A stretch of 64,000 bases of DNA from Gammaproteobacteria bacterium (GTDB lineage Bacteria > Pseudomonadota > Gammaproteobacteria > Steroidobacterales > GCA-2729495), in the NCBI GenBank assembly GCA_030583605.1, contig CP129466.1:3225028-3289027 (forward strand). The letters are read 5' to 3'. The notes under the pieces are model-generated. The model did no database searches and had not been told where the DNA came from. It saw only the letters and a list, made by a program, of their open reading frames with translations. Numbering within the stretch: position 1 is the first letter of the stretch; each line of letters opens with the position of its first letter. The position numbers and the translations under genes are program-made. Positions 1 to 8,419 of this stretch are shown here, one piece after another.

Positions 1-123
1 GCAACGCAAGCGACGTGTCTGGCCATGCTGGAGTCCTCTCGCATCCGGGGTGCGAATGAGCCGGAACCCCGTGGCTCCGGCGGGGCCACTGTAGCAAAAC
101 AGCCGCCGCGGCGCGGCCCCGGA

Positions 124-783
124 TCAGGACAGCAGGGAGGAGCGGATGTGGCTGACTTTCGCGGGTTGCGGCCAGCGGAAGAATGCCCGCAACTCGCGCA
201 GCATCCCCGGCCCGGGCGCGCCGGCCGGGAAGCGGCTCTCGAGGCTGGCGCAATAGGCACTGGCGAACCGGCTGGCGTCGTGGTAACGGCGCAGCTCCTC
301 GGCCGGGAGCGCCGGGTCGAATGCCGGCTGACCGAACAGGTGCGCGAGCAGCCGCCGGCCGATGTCGCCGCTCGCCTGCCTGCCGAGCAGCGCCCTGGCG
401 CTGACGTACTTGTCGACCTCGGCCTGCATCTCGAGCTCGAGCAGCGTCACCGGCTTGTCGCAGGCCGCGTTCCATGCCACGTAGTTGAAGTGGCTCACGC
501 CCTCGAGCACCGTGCAGAAATCCTCGATATTGCATGCGCACAGGCAGCGCAGCGGGTCGAATGCGTCCAGCCGGTGGAGCAGGTCAGGATCGAGGTACAG
601 GGCGAGGCAAAGCTCGCCGTCGCCTTCCCCGATCAGGAGCTGCTCGGCGGTATCGCGCGCATTGGCGGCCGCCCTGGCAGGGCGCAGCGCAGCGGCATCC
701 GTCACGACGAAGTCGCGCACATCCGCGTCAACCTCTATGCCGTAGAGGTCGGCAAGCAGGCTCTGCAACGCACGCAGCAGCAT
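124..783 (-). CDS. Conserved hypothetical protein (219 aa)
   Basis: I do not recognise a domain. The protein is soluble, with no signal peptide or membrane segment, and looks alpha-helical with many Leu/Ala/Arg. A CLCACN stretch near the middle carries closely spaced cysteines (CACNIEDFC), but no clear metal-site signature. The start at 783 is supported by a GAGGTG ribosome-binding site that overlaps the stop codon of the upstream gene. The two genes are separated by only 9 nt and are almost certainly co-transcribed. Both lie downstream of the tail-sheath-like gene on the same strand, so a joint role is possible but unproven. Confidence 0.7.
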   Translation of the reverse strand: MLLRALQSLLADLYGIEVDADVRDFVVTDAAALRPARAAANARDTAEQLLIGEGDGELCLALYLDPDLLHRLDAFDPLRCLCACNIEDFCTVLEGVSHFNYVAWNAACDKPVTLLELEMQAEVDKYVSARALLGRQASGDIGRRLLAHLFGQPAFDPALPAEELRRYHDASRFASAYCASLESRFPAGAPGPGMLRELRAFFRWPQPAKVSHIRSSLLS

Positions 784-792
784 ACCGGCACC

Positions 793-1428
793 TCAATGCT
801 GGTAATCGCTGCGCGCCTGCCCGCTCGGCTCGATGCCGGCCTGGCGCAGCAGTCGCGCCGCGCGCCGGCTCCCGGTGCGGACCCAGGCCTCGTACAGGCG
901 CAGCACGTCCGCGTCGCCCCCGCGAGCCGACTCGCGCACCTCGTTCAGCACATCGACCAGATCGAGAAACTTCGCGGCGAGTTCGGCAAACACTTCGGCG
1001 AGGGCGCGGGTGCGCACGGTGGCGTGGCCGCCCGCGGCGAGCATGCGGTACGCCCCGCCGCCCATGTTGACGTAGTAATCGACACCGACCGTGCGGTCGC
1101 GCAGCGTCTCGGCGAAGAAGCCGGCGGTGAACAGCGCGATGTCCCCGAGCCGCTGCAGCGCGAACGAGCGTTCCTCGGCGCTGCCGGCGCCGACCGCTTC
1201 GGCCAGCATCAGCGCGAGCGGCCGTTGGCGGGCGCCGCCGTCAGTGGGGTCATAACAGGCGTCGGAGCGGGCGAACAACGTGAGCAGGCTGACCACGTAA
1301 TGCGAGGTATCGCGCTCGACAATGACGTGATTGCTGGCGAGCGCCGCCTCGACGGAATCGCGGAAGAACTCCTCGAGGCTGGGCACCGGCACCAGCGACG
1401 CGTGGCGCGATTGCGAGAACCTCTGCAC
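793..1428 (-). CDS. Conserved hypothetical protein (211 aa)
   Basis: This soluble, mostly helical protein belongs to no family I can name. Visible features are a region near residues 45-60 (HYVVSLLTLFARSD) and a YYVNMGGGAYRML segment near residue 125 that looks conserved. There is no signal peptide. It sits 9 nt upstream of the next minus-strand gene, whose ribosome-binding site overlaps this gene's stop. About 200 nt separate it from the sheath-like gene upstream, so it may have its own promoter there. Coding potential is good because codon use matches the neighbours. Confidence 0.7.
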   Translation of the reverse strand: MQRFSQSRHASLVPVPSLEEFFRDSVEAALASNHVIVERDTSHYVVSLLTLFARSDACYDPTDGGARQRPLALMLAEAVGAGSAEERSFALQRLGDIALFTAGFFAETLRDRTVGVDYYVNMGGGAYRMLAAGGHATVRTRALAEVFAELAAKFLDLVDVLNEVRESARGGDADVLRLYEAWVRTGSRRAARLLRQAGIEPSGQARSDYQH

Positions 1429-1624
1429 CGACCTGCCTCCGATACCGTGTTGATCCGGACGTCAACGGTCGGGCGGCTCCTCGGGCCAGCCGCTGCGACC
1501 AGAGTCAGTTGGCCTCGACTGTAACGGACGCCGACTGCCGGATCTGTGACGGCAATCACAGCAAATCGTCACTGGCAATCGCGATGCCGGAGTGCCAGAT
1601 ACGCGGCACTGGCACGGCCGCGCT

Positions 1625-3193
1625 TCACCCGGCGAGTGCGAGTGCGGCCCCCGGTTGCCAGCCCAGTTCGGTGACGGACGAGCCTGATGCCGCGTGCGCC
1701 ACGCGGAAGGCGACGAAGTCGCCACCACGCGCCAGCGCCACGCCGATGATCGCCTCCAGCCGCGCGGCCATCTCCTGCCCGCGCGTGGCATCGTGGGTGT
1801 CGGCATCGCATTTGACGTAGAACGCCTCGCGCGGTGTCGCCCCGGCCAGCAAGCCCTGCGCGTGCAGCGCGGCGAGAAAGGCTTCGCACTGGCCGCGTAC
1901 CTCGCGCCACAGTGACGGGCCGGACAGCTCGAACGCCGCCCAGCGCGTGTGCCGCGCAATGCTGTCAGCGATGAACAGGAACACGCGACGCTGGCGCAGG
2001 TTGTTCCAGGACGTGGAGACGCCGCCCGAGCGCGCCATGGTCACCAGGCCGGTCAGTTCCACGCGCCCGGGCGCCGGCCGCGACAACGAGTTGACCCCCA
2101 GCCGGCCGAGCTGATGCATCTCCTGCTCATCGAGTTCGAGCGCGGCGCGGCTGCGCCCGAGCGACAAGGGCTGCGCGCCGGAGCAGGCAAGCCCCGCCGC
2201 GCACAGGCGTCCGGCGATGGCACCGGCCGCGCTGAGTCCGCCGCTGACGGAGACATGCAACGGGCTTTCGAGTGCCGGGAAGTAGGTGAGCGCATTGCCG
2301 CTCGCGAAACCGCGCTCGCGCTGTGCCCGCACGACATCGGCCACGCTCCGCCACGCGGCAGGCGGATCGAGCAGCAGCAGCGCCCGGCGCTCGCGGCAAT
2401 AGCGTTCCGCAGCGAACAGCGCGACCGGGCCCAGCGTGAGGCCCGAAGCACCGGGCAGCAGGCACACGAAGTCCAGCCACGGCACCTGCTCCAGCGCGAA
2501 CAACCCCGTGCCCTCCTCGCGCGATCCGAGCAGGTCGTAGTCCGTCGGGATGTTGTCGCCATCCGCCGAGTCGTCGCCCCGGCTGTAGACGTATCGCAGC
2601 GGCTGGCCGCTGTCGGCGCCGAGCGTGCGGCCCGGCCGTTCGGCCGCAAGTGGCTCCACCAGCCGGACCAGGCTCGACGCGGCCAGCGCGTTGCCGACAA
2701 ACTCGGTGTCGGTGGGGCGAATGGAGATGCCCGCGAAACTCTCCTGCTCCTCCACCAGCGGGTGCTCCGGCGAGCGGCAGCGATGAATCACCAGGTTGAA
2801 CCGGCCGCGTTCGCCGGCCGGTATGCCCTCGTAGTCCACCGTGGCACGCAGGTGCTCGAGCGCCCCGGGGTTGAGCGCTTCCAGGACCAGGTCGCCGGAC
2901 GGCCCGGGCAGGTGAATGCGATTGCAGCGGCGCACGCGGCACACGCGCACCACGATCGCCATCGAACCACCGTTTTCGAAGTACTGGTAGAGCAGGAACT
3001 CCATGCGGCTGAGGTGGCCGGGCACGCCAAACCGCAACAGGAACTCCTCCAGGCTGCGCACGGCCACCGGGATGTCTGCCGGCCCCCTGGGAGTGGGGCC
3101 GATGAAAGCGGTGACAGGCTCCCGCGCGACGGGAATCACCTGGCTACGGGGCGGAATCTCGACGACCGAGATGCCGCGGCTGACTGGCTCCAC
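1625..3193 (-). CDS. Orphan phage tail sheath-like protein
   Basis: The N-terminal part (GISVVEIPPRSQ, then a TAFIGPTPRGP turn and a FENGGSMAIVVRV strand) matches the conserved start of contractile tail sheath proteins. The last 90 residues (GATPREAFYVKCDADT, then FVAFRV) match the sheath C-terminal domain. At about 522 aa it is a full-length sheath by phage standards. I place the start at the GTG at 3193, because GAGAGG lies 9 nt upstream; an upstream GTG at 3241 has no ribosome-binding site. No tube, baseplate, spike or ATPase genes surround it. It could be a domesticated sheath, part of a dispersed contractile injection system, or a relic. Confidence 0.8.
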   Translation of the reverse strand: MEPVSRGISVVEIPPRSQVIPVAREPVTAFIGPTPRGPADIPVAVRSLEEFLLRFGVPGHLSRMEFLLYQYFENGGSMAIVVRVCRVRRCNRIHLPGPSGDLVLEALNPGALEHLRATVDYEGIPAGERGRFNLVIHRCRSPEHPLVEEQESFAGISIRPTDTEFVGNALAASSLVRLVEPLAAERPGRTLGADSGQPLRYVYSRGDDSADGDNIPTDYDLLGSREEGTGLFALEQVPWLDFVCLLPGASGLTLGPVALFAAERYCRERRALLLLDPPAAWRSVADVVRAQRERGFASGNALTYFPALESPLHVSVSGGLSAAGAIAGRLCAAGLACSGAQPLSLGRSRAALELDEQEMHQLGRLGVNSLSRPAPGRVELTGLVTMARSGGVSTSWNNLRQRRVFLFIADSIARHTRWAAFELSGPSLWREVRGQCEAFLAALHAQGLLAGATPREAFYVKCDADTHDATRGQEMAARLEAIIGVALARGGDFVAFRVAHAASGSSVTELGWQPGAALALAG

Positions 3194-3267
3194 CGCGCAG
3201 TGCCTCTCAGGCGCGGGCGAACCGGTGCGGCACCGCCCCACGCGAACAACAACCTGAAATCATCTTA

Positions 3268-3960
3268 TCAGCCTGTGGCGCGGCTGGCGCGTCTGCCGGT
3301 CGCGAGCACAAAGAGCGGCGTCATGACGAGCCCGGCGAGAAATCCGCCGATGTGGGCGCGAAACGCCACTCCGCCGCCGGCCGCCGGATCGAACAGGTCG
3401 TAGAGCAGCTGCACGGCGAACCAGAATGTCAGCACCACCCAGGCCGGCAGGCGCACGATGTCCACGACGATGAAGATCGGCACCAGCACGTTGATATGCG
3501 AACGCGGGTGCAACACGAGGAACGCGCCGAACAGCCCGGAGACGGCGCCGCTCGCACCGATCACCGGCGTGCCCGAATCCACGTCGAGCAGTGCCTGGGC
3601 CAGCGCGGCTGCAATCCCCGCCATCAGGTAGAAAGCAATGAACGCGGCCGGGCCGAAGGCATCCTCGACATCGTCGCCGAAGATCCACAGGCACAGCATG
3701 TTGCCGGCCAGGTGCAGCCAGCCCGCGTGCAGGAACTGGTAGGTGATGAGGTTCGCCGCGTACGGCACCCAGGCAAACGCCGGCTCGGGCGCGCCACCGG
3801 CGAAAAACCAGGCCGGCGTGAACCCGAGCGCCTGCGCCGCCATGCGGCCCCAGTCCCCGCCGAAGCGCTGCCACAGGAAGACGAGGCAGCAGGTCACGAG
3901 GATCGTGCGGCTCGCCACCGGCACGTTGCGCGTGCGGTTCTCGTCGGACAGCGGGATCAT
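3268..3960 (-). CDS. Rhomboid-family intramembrane serine protease
   Basis: A 230-aa polytopic membrane protein of about six segments. It has the rhomboid hallmarks: a HAGWLHLAGNM segment in the second helix region, the catalytic serine in GASGAVSG (about residue 135) and the catalytic histidine in AHIGGFLAG (about residue 205). The longer GxSG-containing form resembles the rhomboids common in Proteobacteria and Myxococci rather than E. coli GlpG. It cleaves membrane substrates within the lipid bilayer; the substrate here is unknown. It sits alone between the sheath-like gene and an L,D-transpeptidase gene, with 42 nt to the latter. Confidence 0.9.
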   Translation of the reverse strand: MIPLSDENRTRNVPVASRTILVTCCLVFLWQRFGGDWGRMAAQALGFTPAWFFAGGAPEPAFAWVPYAANLITYQFLHAGWLHLAGNMLCLWIFGDDVEDAFGPAAFIAFYLMAGIAAALAQALLDVDSGTPVIGASGAVSGLFGAFLVLHPRSHINVLVPIFIVVDIVRLPAWVVLTFWFAVQLLYDLFDPAAGGGVAFRAHIGGFLAGLVMTPLFVLATGRRASRATG

Positions 3961-4002
3961 CGCGCGGCGGTCAACGCACTGGCGGCAGCGTCGGTCGGAC
4001 GC

Positions 4003-5124
4003 TCACTGCGGTGCGAGCCCGGCGCCGGCCTGGCTGGCCGTACCGGTCTGCGGCGCTTCGCCTTCGCTGAACCACTCGTAAGTCACGACGTTGGTCACCC
4101 GGCGGGCGGAGGCAACCGTCGCCTCGGGATCGGGGCCGGCAACCATGATGGACTGCGGGAAGCCGCGTTGCTCGCTCGCGATGCGCGCGAGGCGCTGGTA
4201 ATCGACGGCGCCCTGGCCGCGCGGCAGCTGCTTTTCGACGTCCTTCAGCAACGCCGCGGTGCGCCGGGTCTTGTCCTCCTCGAGCGCCGGGTGCACCTCG
4301 ACGAACAACTCACCGGCATCCACGCCGACCAGCACTGGCTGGTTGACGATATGCACCGGCATCCCGATCGGCACCTGCGGATACAGCCACTCGATGTGAT
4401 CGGGATTCATCCGGATGCAGCCGTGGCTGACGCGCATGCCGACACCGGCCGGCTTGTTGGTCCCGTGGATCAGGTAATCGCCGCGCAGGCCGAGCCGCAT
4501 GGCATAACGGCCGAGCGGATTGTCCGGACCCGGCGGCACGACTGCCGGCAGCGGGTCGCCGTTCTCGGCGTGCTCCTTGCGGATCGAGGCCGGGACGTTC
4601 CACACGGGGTCCTTGCGTTTCGAGACGATCTTCGTTTTGCCGAGCGGCGTCGCCCAGCCTTCGCGGCCGATGCTGATCGGGAAGGTATGCACCACCGGTG
4701 CGGCGCCGGGTTGCGGCTTTGGAAAATAGAACAGCCGCTTGGAGGCGACATTGAGCACCACCCCCTCGCGCGGCGCATCAGGCAGCACGAATCGACTCGG
4801 CAGGACGATCTCCGTGCCTGCGCCGGGCAACCACGGGTCGATGCCCGGATTGGCCTCGACCAGTTCGTCGAAACCGAGCGCGTAGGCCAGCGCGATGTCG
4901 ATGAAGGTGTCCTCGGCGCGCGCGCGCACGACCTGCAGTGTCCCGACCACGTTCACGTCGGGGCCGGCAAGGACAAAGCGCGTGGTATCGATCGGCGGCT
5001 GCTCGACGGGCGCCGCCACCGGCGCCGGCGGTTCCGGCGCCTGCAGCAGGCTGCAGCCGGGCAAGGTCGCCGCCAGCAGCAGCAAGACCGCCGCCTTTCT
5101 GCTCATTTCAGCCATGCATTCCAT
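4003..5124 (-). CDS. L,D-transpeptidase lipoprotein with LysM domain
   Basis: The protein begins with a lipoprotein signal ending in LPGC, so it should be anchored in the outer or inner membrane facing the periplasm. A LysM-like peptidoglycan-binding segment follows (about residues 65-115). Next comes a YkuD catalytic domain with the full signature HGTNKP and SHGCIRM, where the last Cys is the nucleophile. Such enzymes form 3-3 cross-links or attach lipoproteins to peptidoglycan (ErfK/YbiS/YcfS family). Three in-frame ATGs (5124, 5115, 5106) lie within 18 nt and none has a strong ribosome-binding site. The ATG at 5106 gives the most typical signal peptide. Confidence 0.9.
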   Translation of the reverse strand: MECMAEMSRKAAVLLLLAATLPGCSLLQAPEPPAPVAAPVEQPPIDTTRFVLAGPDVNVVGTLQVVRARAEDTFIDIALAYALGFDELVEANPGIDPWLPGAGTEIVLPSRFVLPDAPREGVVLNVASKRLFYFPKPQPGAAPVVHTFPISIGREGWATPLGKTKIVSKRKDPVWNVPASIRKEHAENGDPLPAVVPPGPDNPLGRYAMRLGLRGDYLIHGTNKPAGVGMRVSHGCIRMNPDHIEWLYPQVPIGMPVHIVNQPVLVGVDAGELFVEVHPALEEDKTRRTAALLKDVEKQLPRGQGAVDYQRLARIASEQRGFPQSIMVAGPDPEATVASARRVTNVVTYEWFSEGEAPQTGTASQAGAGLAPQ

Positions 5125-5155
5125 GCCATTTCGGTCCGAAAAGACTGACCTGGAC

Positions 5156-5929
5156 TCAGGGCCCGCAGTGCGGCTTCTTGCCGGCGGCCTGCGCGTCGTT
5201 GTAGATCTTCAGCACGACGGGAAACTGCGCGACCAGGTCATCGATGCGGTGCTCGGCGGACGGATGAGTCGAGAGGAACTCGGGCGGCCCGAGCTTGTTC
5301 TTCGCCTTCATGTTCTGCCACAGCGGCACGCTCTGGCGCGGGTCGAAGCCCGCCGCGGCCATGTAACGCAAGCCCACCGTGTCCGCTTCGGCCTCCTCGC
5401 CGCGGCTGAATGGCAGCGACAAACCCACCTGGGCCGCCATCCCGAGCAGGTCGGCCCCGGCCTGCCCGGTCCCCGTCGCCGCAGCGACGCCGATGACGCC
5501 AATCTGCGTGGTGGCTTCCCGGTTGTAACGCTTGAGCGCGTGCTGCTCGGTGACGTGCGCGATCTCGTGACCAATCACCGCAGCGAGCTGGTCCTGGTTC
5601 TCGGCCACCTTGAAGATGCCGGTGAACACGCCCATGTTGCCACCCGGCAGCGCGAAGGCATTGACCTCCTCGCTGTCGAACACCTCGATCTCCCAGCTCT
5701 GGTCGACGTACGGCGGCGGCAGCTCCCGGATGATCGCATCAGCCACGCAGCTGACGTAGGCACGGGCGCGCGCGTCAGTGCTGACCGGGACCTGGTTGCG
5801 CATCTTCTGGAACTCGGCGTCGCCCTGAGTATTCAACTCGCTCTCGCTGGCGAGCGGCAGGGCACAACCGCCGGCGCAGAGCGCCAGCGTGGCGGCAACG
5901 AGCAAGGCGCGCAACGCGGTTCCCGACAT
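5156..5929 (-). CDS. M48-family metalloprotease lipoprotein
   Basis: A 257-aa lipoprotein (lipobox AGGC at about residue 22) with the zinc protease motif HEIAH and the third ligand in EEAEAD, followed by the typical LSTHPSAEHRID segment. The length and arrangement match LoiP/YggG-type periplasmic proteases, which degrade misfolded outer-membrane proteins and respond to envelope stress. GAGGG lies 8 nt upstream of the ATG. It sits next to two other envelope protease or transpeptidase genes on the same strand, which suggests an envelope-maintenance cluster, although the 60-nt gap to sohB leaves co-transcription open. Confidence 0.9.
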   Translation of the reverse strand: MSGTALRALLVAATLALCAGGCALPLASESELNTQGDAEFQKMRNQVPVSTDARARAYVSCVADAIIRELPPPYVDQSWEIEVFDSEEVNAFALPGGNMGVFTGIFKVAENQDQLAAVIGHEIAHVTEQHALKRYNREATTQIGVIGVAAATGTGQAGADLLGMAAQVGLSLPFSRGEEAEADTVGLRYMAAAGFDPRQSVPLWQNMKAKNKLGPPEFLSTHPSAEHRIDDLVAQFPVVLKIYNDAQAAGKKPHCGP

Positions 5930-5988
5930 GACAACAACCCTCGGCAGCGATTATAGCCGGCAGAAACCGCGGCGCGCCGGCGCGTGCC

Positions 5989-7020
5989 TCAGGGCAGGAC
6001 CCGCTCGCGCTGCCGCTGCGCAATCCACAGCTCGAACTGCTCGGCCCCGGCACGCACCGCCGCCAGCAGTTTCTCGGACAGCGTGTGCTTGGTCCGGTAG
6101 CTCAGGTGGAAGACGTCGGCCCCGGTCGTGGCCTGCAGCAGGTAGTCGTCACTCGAGCCGATCTCGTCGATCAGCTTCAGCTCCAGCGCCCGCGTGCCAT
6201 ACCAGTGCTCGCCGGTCGCCACCCGCTCGATGTCGAGCTGCGGCCGGTTCTCGGCCACCATGGACTTGAACAGCGTGTGCACGTCTTCGAGCTCCTCCTT
6301 GAGCTTGGCGCGGTCCTCGTCGGTGTTGTGACCGAACATGGTGACCGTGCGCTTGTAGCGGCCGGCCGTCACCTGCTCGAAGTCCACGCCGCGGTCCGCA
6401 AGCGCGCGGTGGAAGTTCGGGATCTGCGCCAGCACGCCGATCGAACCGACGACCGCGAACGGCGCGGCGATGATCCGGCCCGCCACGCAGGCCATCATGT
6501 AACCGCCGCTCGCAGCGCCCTTGTCCACGATGGCCGTGAGCGCGATGTTCCTCTTGCGCAGCCGCAGGAGCTGCGAGGCGGCCAGCCCGTGCTCGTGCAC
6601 GGCCCCGCCGAAGTTCTCCAGCCGCAGCACGACCTCGTCCTCGGGGCGGGCGACCGCAATCACGGCGCTGATTTCCTCGCGCAGCGAGGTGACCGCGGTG
6701 GCGCGCAGGTCGCCCTTGAAATCGAGCACGAATACGCGCCTGCGTTCCGCCTCGTGCTTCGCGGCCTCCTTCTCGCGCGCCTTGAGCTCCTTGCCCTCGC
6801 GCTTTTTCTCCTTCTTCCAGTCCGCCTTCGGGAGCACCGCCTGGCGCAAGGTGCCCGACAGCTCGCGATAGCGCTCGTTGATCTTCTCGACCTTGAGCCC
6901 TCCGGCCGGGGCACCCCGCCGCGACAGGCCGACGACGATCAGCGTCAGCGCGCCTGCGGCGACGACGAAGGTCACAGCCTTGGCAAGGAACAAACCGTAC
7001 TGGAAGAAGAACTCAGCCAT
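5989..7020 (-). CDS. sohB: SohB-type S49 inner-membrane peptidase
   Basis: The 343-aa protein has one N-terminal membrane helix (about residues 10-30), a charged linker rich in Lys/Glu (residues 60-90) and an S49 protease domain. The nucleophile serine lies in GAASGGYMMA and the partner lysine in GRYKRTVTMFG, as in SppA/SohB. It is probably a periplasmic-facing or cytosolic-facing peptidase of misfolded or signal-peptide substrates. The ATG at 7020 shares its A with the TGA of lipA (TGATG), so the two genes are translationally coupled. An overlapping GTG one codon earlier is a less likely start. Confidence 0.92.
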   Translation of the reverse strand: MAEFFFQYGLFLAKAVTFVVAAGALTLIVVGLSRRGAPAGGLKVEKINERYRELSGTLRQAVLPKADWKKEKKREGKELKAREKEAAKHEAERRRVFVLDFKGDLRATAVTSLREEISAVIAVARPEDEVVLRLENFGGAVHEHGLAASQLLRLRKRNIALTAIVDKGAASGGYMMACVAGRIIAAPFAVVGSIGVLAQIPNFHRALADRGVDFEQVTAGRYKRTVTMFGHNTDEDRAKLKEELEDVHTLFKSMVAENRPQLDIERVATGEHWYGTRALELKLIDEIGSSDDYLLQATTGADVFHLSYRTKHTLSEKLLAAVRAGAEQFELWIAQRQRERVLP

Positions 7021-8021
7021 CACAACCCCACGTTGTTGCGTTCGAGCGCGCGCTCGGCCCGGTAACTGGAGCGCACCAGCGGCCCGGAGACCACCTCCAT
7101 GAAGCCGAGCGCGAGCCCCTGCTCGCGCAGGGCGGCGAACTCATCGGGATGAACGTAGCGGTGCACGGGCAGGTGATTCACGGTCGGACGCAGGTACTGG
7201 CCGAGCGTGAGGATGTCCACACCCTGCCCGCGCAGATCGCTCATCGCGGCATGTACCTCTTCCGCGCTTTCGCCGAGGCCGAGCATGAGGCTGCTCTTGG
7301 TGAGCATGTCGGGCCGCGCCGCTTTCGCCACCCCCAGCACCCCTAGGGACTGCTCGTAGCCCGCGCGTGGATCGCGCACCGACCCGGTCAGGCGGCGCAC
7401 GGTCTCGAGGTTGTGGGCGAACACGGCCAGGTCTTCGGCGACGACCGCGCGCACGGCACCCGCATCGCCCCGGAAATCGGGCGTCAACGCCTCGACGGCC
7501 GTCGCCGGGGACGCCGCGCGGATGGCGCGGATGCAGGCGGCGTAGTGCGCTGCGCCACCGTCGGGCAGATCGTCGCGGTCCACGGACGTGAGTACGACAT
7601 AGCTGAGTCCCATGAGCGTGACGGTACGCGCGGCATTCGCCGGCTCGTCGCGATCGAGCCAGCCGCGGGGGTTGCCGGTATCCACCGCGCAGAAGCGGCA
7701 GGCCCGCGTGCACACGCTGCCCATGAGCATCAGGGTCGCGGTGCCCCGCCCCCAGCATTCGCCCATGTTCGGGCACAGGGATTCTTCGCAGACCGTGGCC
7801 AGGCGGTGCTCGCGCACGATGTCGCGCAGCTCGGCGTATTTGCCGCCGCCGGCAATCCTCGCCCGCAGCCAGGGCGGCTTGCCGCCCGGTGTGGCAGGTT
7901 GCGCGTCGGCGCAGCGCTTGACGCCGTGCCTGATCGCCGCAAAACCGGCCGAGGTGCGGTATTTCTCGCCGCTCTTCACGTCTTGCTCCGATGCCAGTGG
8001 TTTGCCGCGCAGGTCAGTCAT
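7020..8021 (-). CDS. lipA: Lipoyl synthase
   Basis: This radical SAM enzyme inserts two sulfurs into octanoyl groups on lipoyl domains. Both iron-sulfur clusters can be read. The auxiliary cluster is CX4CX5C in [12 protein letters not shown] and the SAM cluster is CX3CX2C in CTRACRFC. The C-terminal RSSYRAE motif closes the auxiliary cluster. At 333 aa it has the usual length. I chose the ATG at 8021 (MTDLRGK) because the reading frame upstream is not lipA-like. lipB is not adjacent, which is unusual for Gammaproteobacteria. The gene is coupled to sohB by a one-base overlap. Confidence 0.97.
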   Translation of the reverse strand: MTDLRGKPLASEQDVKSGEKYRTSAGFAAIRHGVKRCADAQPATPGGKPPWLRARIAGGGKYAELRDIVREHRLATVCEESLCPNMGECWGRGTATLMLMGSVCTRACRFCAVDTGNPRGWLDRDEPANAARTVTLMGLSYVVLTSVDRDDLPDGGAAHYAACIRAIRAASPATAVEALTPDFRGDAGAVRAVVAEDLAVFAHNLETVRRLTGSVRDPRAGYEQSLGVLGVAKAARPDMLTKSSLMLGLGESAEEVHAAMSDLRGQGVDILTLGQYLRPTVNHLPVHRYVHPDEFAALREQGLALGFMEVVSGPLVRSSYRAERALERNNVGL

Positions 8022-8319
8022 GAATGCCGTTCGGGCCGTTTGGCAGTAGCCGCGTATTCTCGCACGGACCCGAAACGGCCTGCAGCCGGCCAATGCGGAC
8101 CGCCGGGCTGCACCGTCACCCTGCCCGTCCCCACACCCCGCCGCCCATGCCAAGCCTCTGGCCGCAGGGTCTTCGAGGATTCGTAATACCGGTAGCCGCG
8201 GGGAACTGAGGCACTCCACCGCGAGGCCCGGCCGCGGATGGCGCCGATCGAAGGCTTCAAAGCCATCGGCCGGGCACCGACCTCCACCCGCCACGGATCC
8301 CGATGGTGGCGGTCATTGC

Positions 8320-8341
8320 CCGTCGCGACTATAGTCGCGAC
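8320..8341. promoter_or_regulatory. Perfect 22-bp palindrome, probable operator
   Basis: The 20-bp core GTCGCGACTATAGTCGCGAC at 8321-8340 is a perfect palindrome, and one more C/G pair extends it to 22 bp. It lies 78 nt upstream of the three-gene plus-strand operon starting at 8420, in the 398-nt divergent gap with lipA. Its centre, TATAGT, could itself be a -10 element. A dimeric regulator site is the simplest reading. The rest of the gap (8022-8419) shows no gene that I can support. Confidence 0.5.
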
Positions 8342-8419
8342 GAGCGAGGCCGGATCCGAAGTCCACAACAACAGGCAACTGTCATTCCGGCCGCGCTTGC
8401 CCGGGGGGGGCTTTTGACA

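Noticed and set aside
1625..3193. A prophage or contractile injection cluster around the sheath-like gene
   Set aside because: No other phage or injection-system gene lies within the flanking sequence; the surroundings are chromosomal.
3352..5148. Long open frames opposite known genes (also 38757-40115, 43597-45396, 53963-54810 and others)
   Set aside because: High GC creates long antisense frames. These are Arg/Gln/His-rich, lack ribosome-binding sites and face genes with clear motifs.
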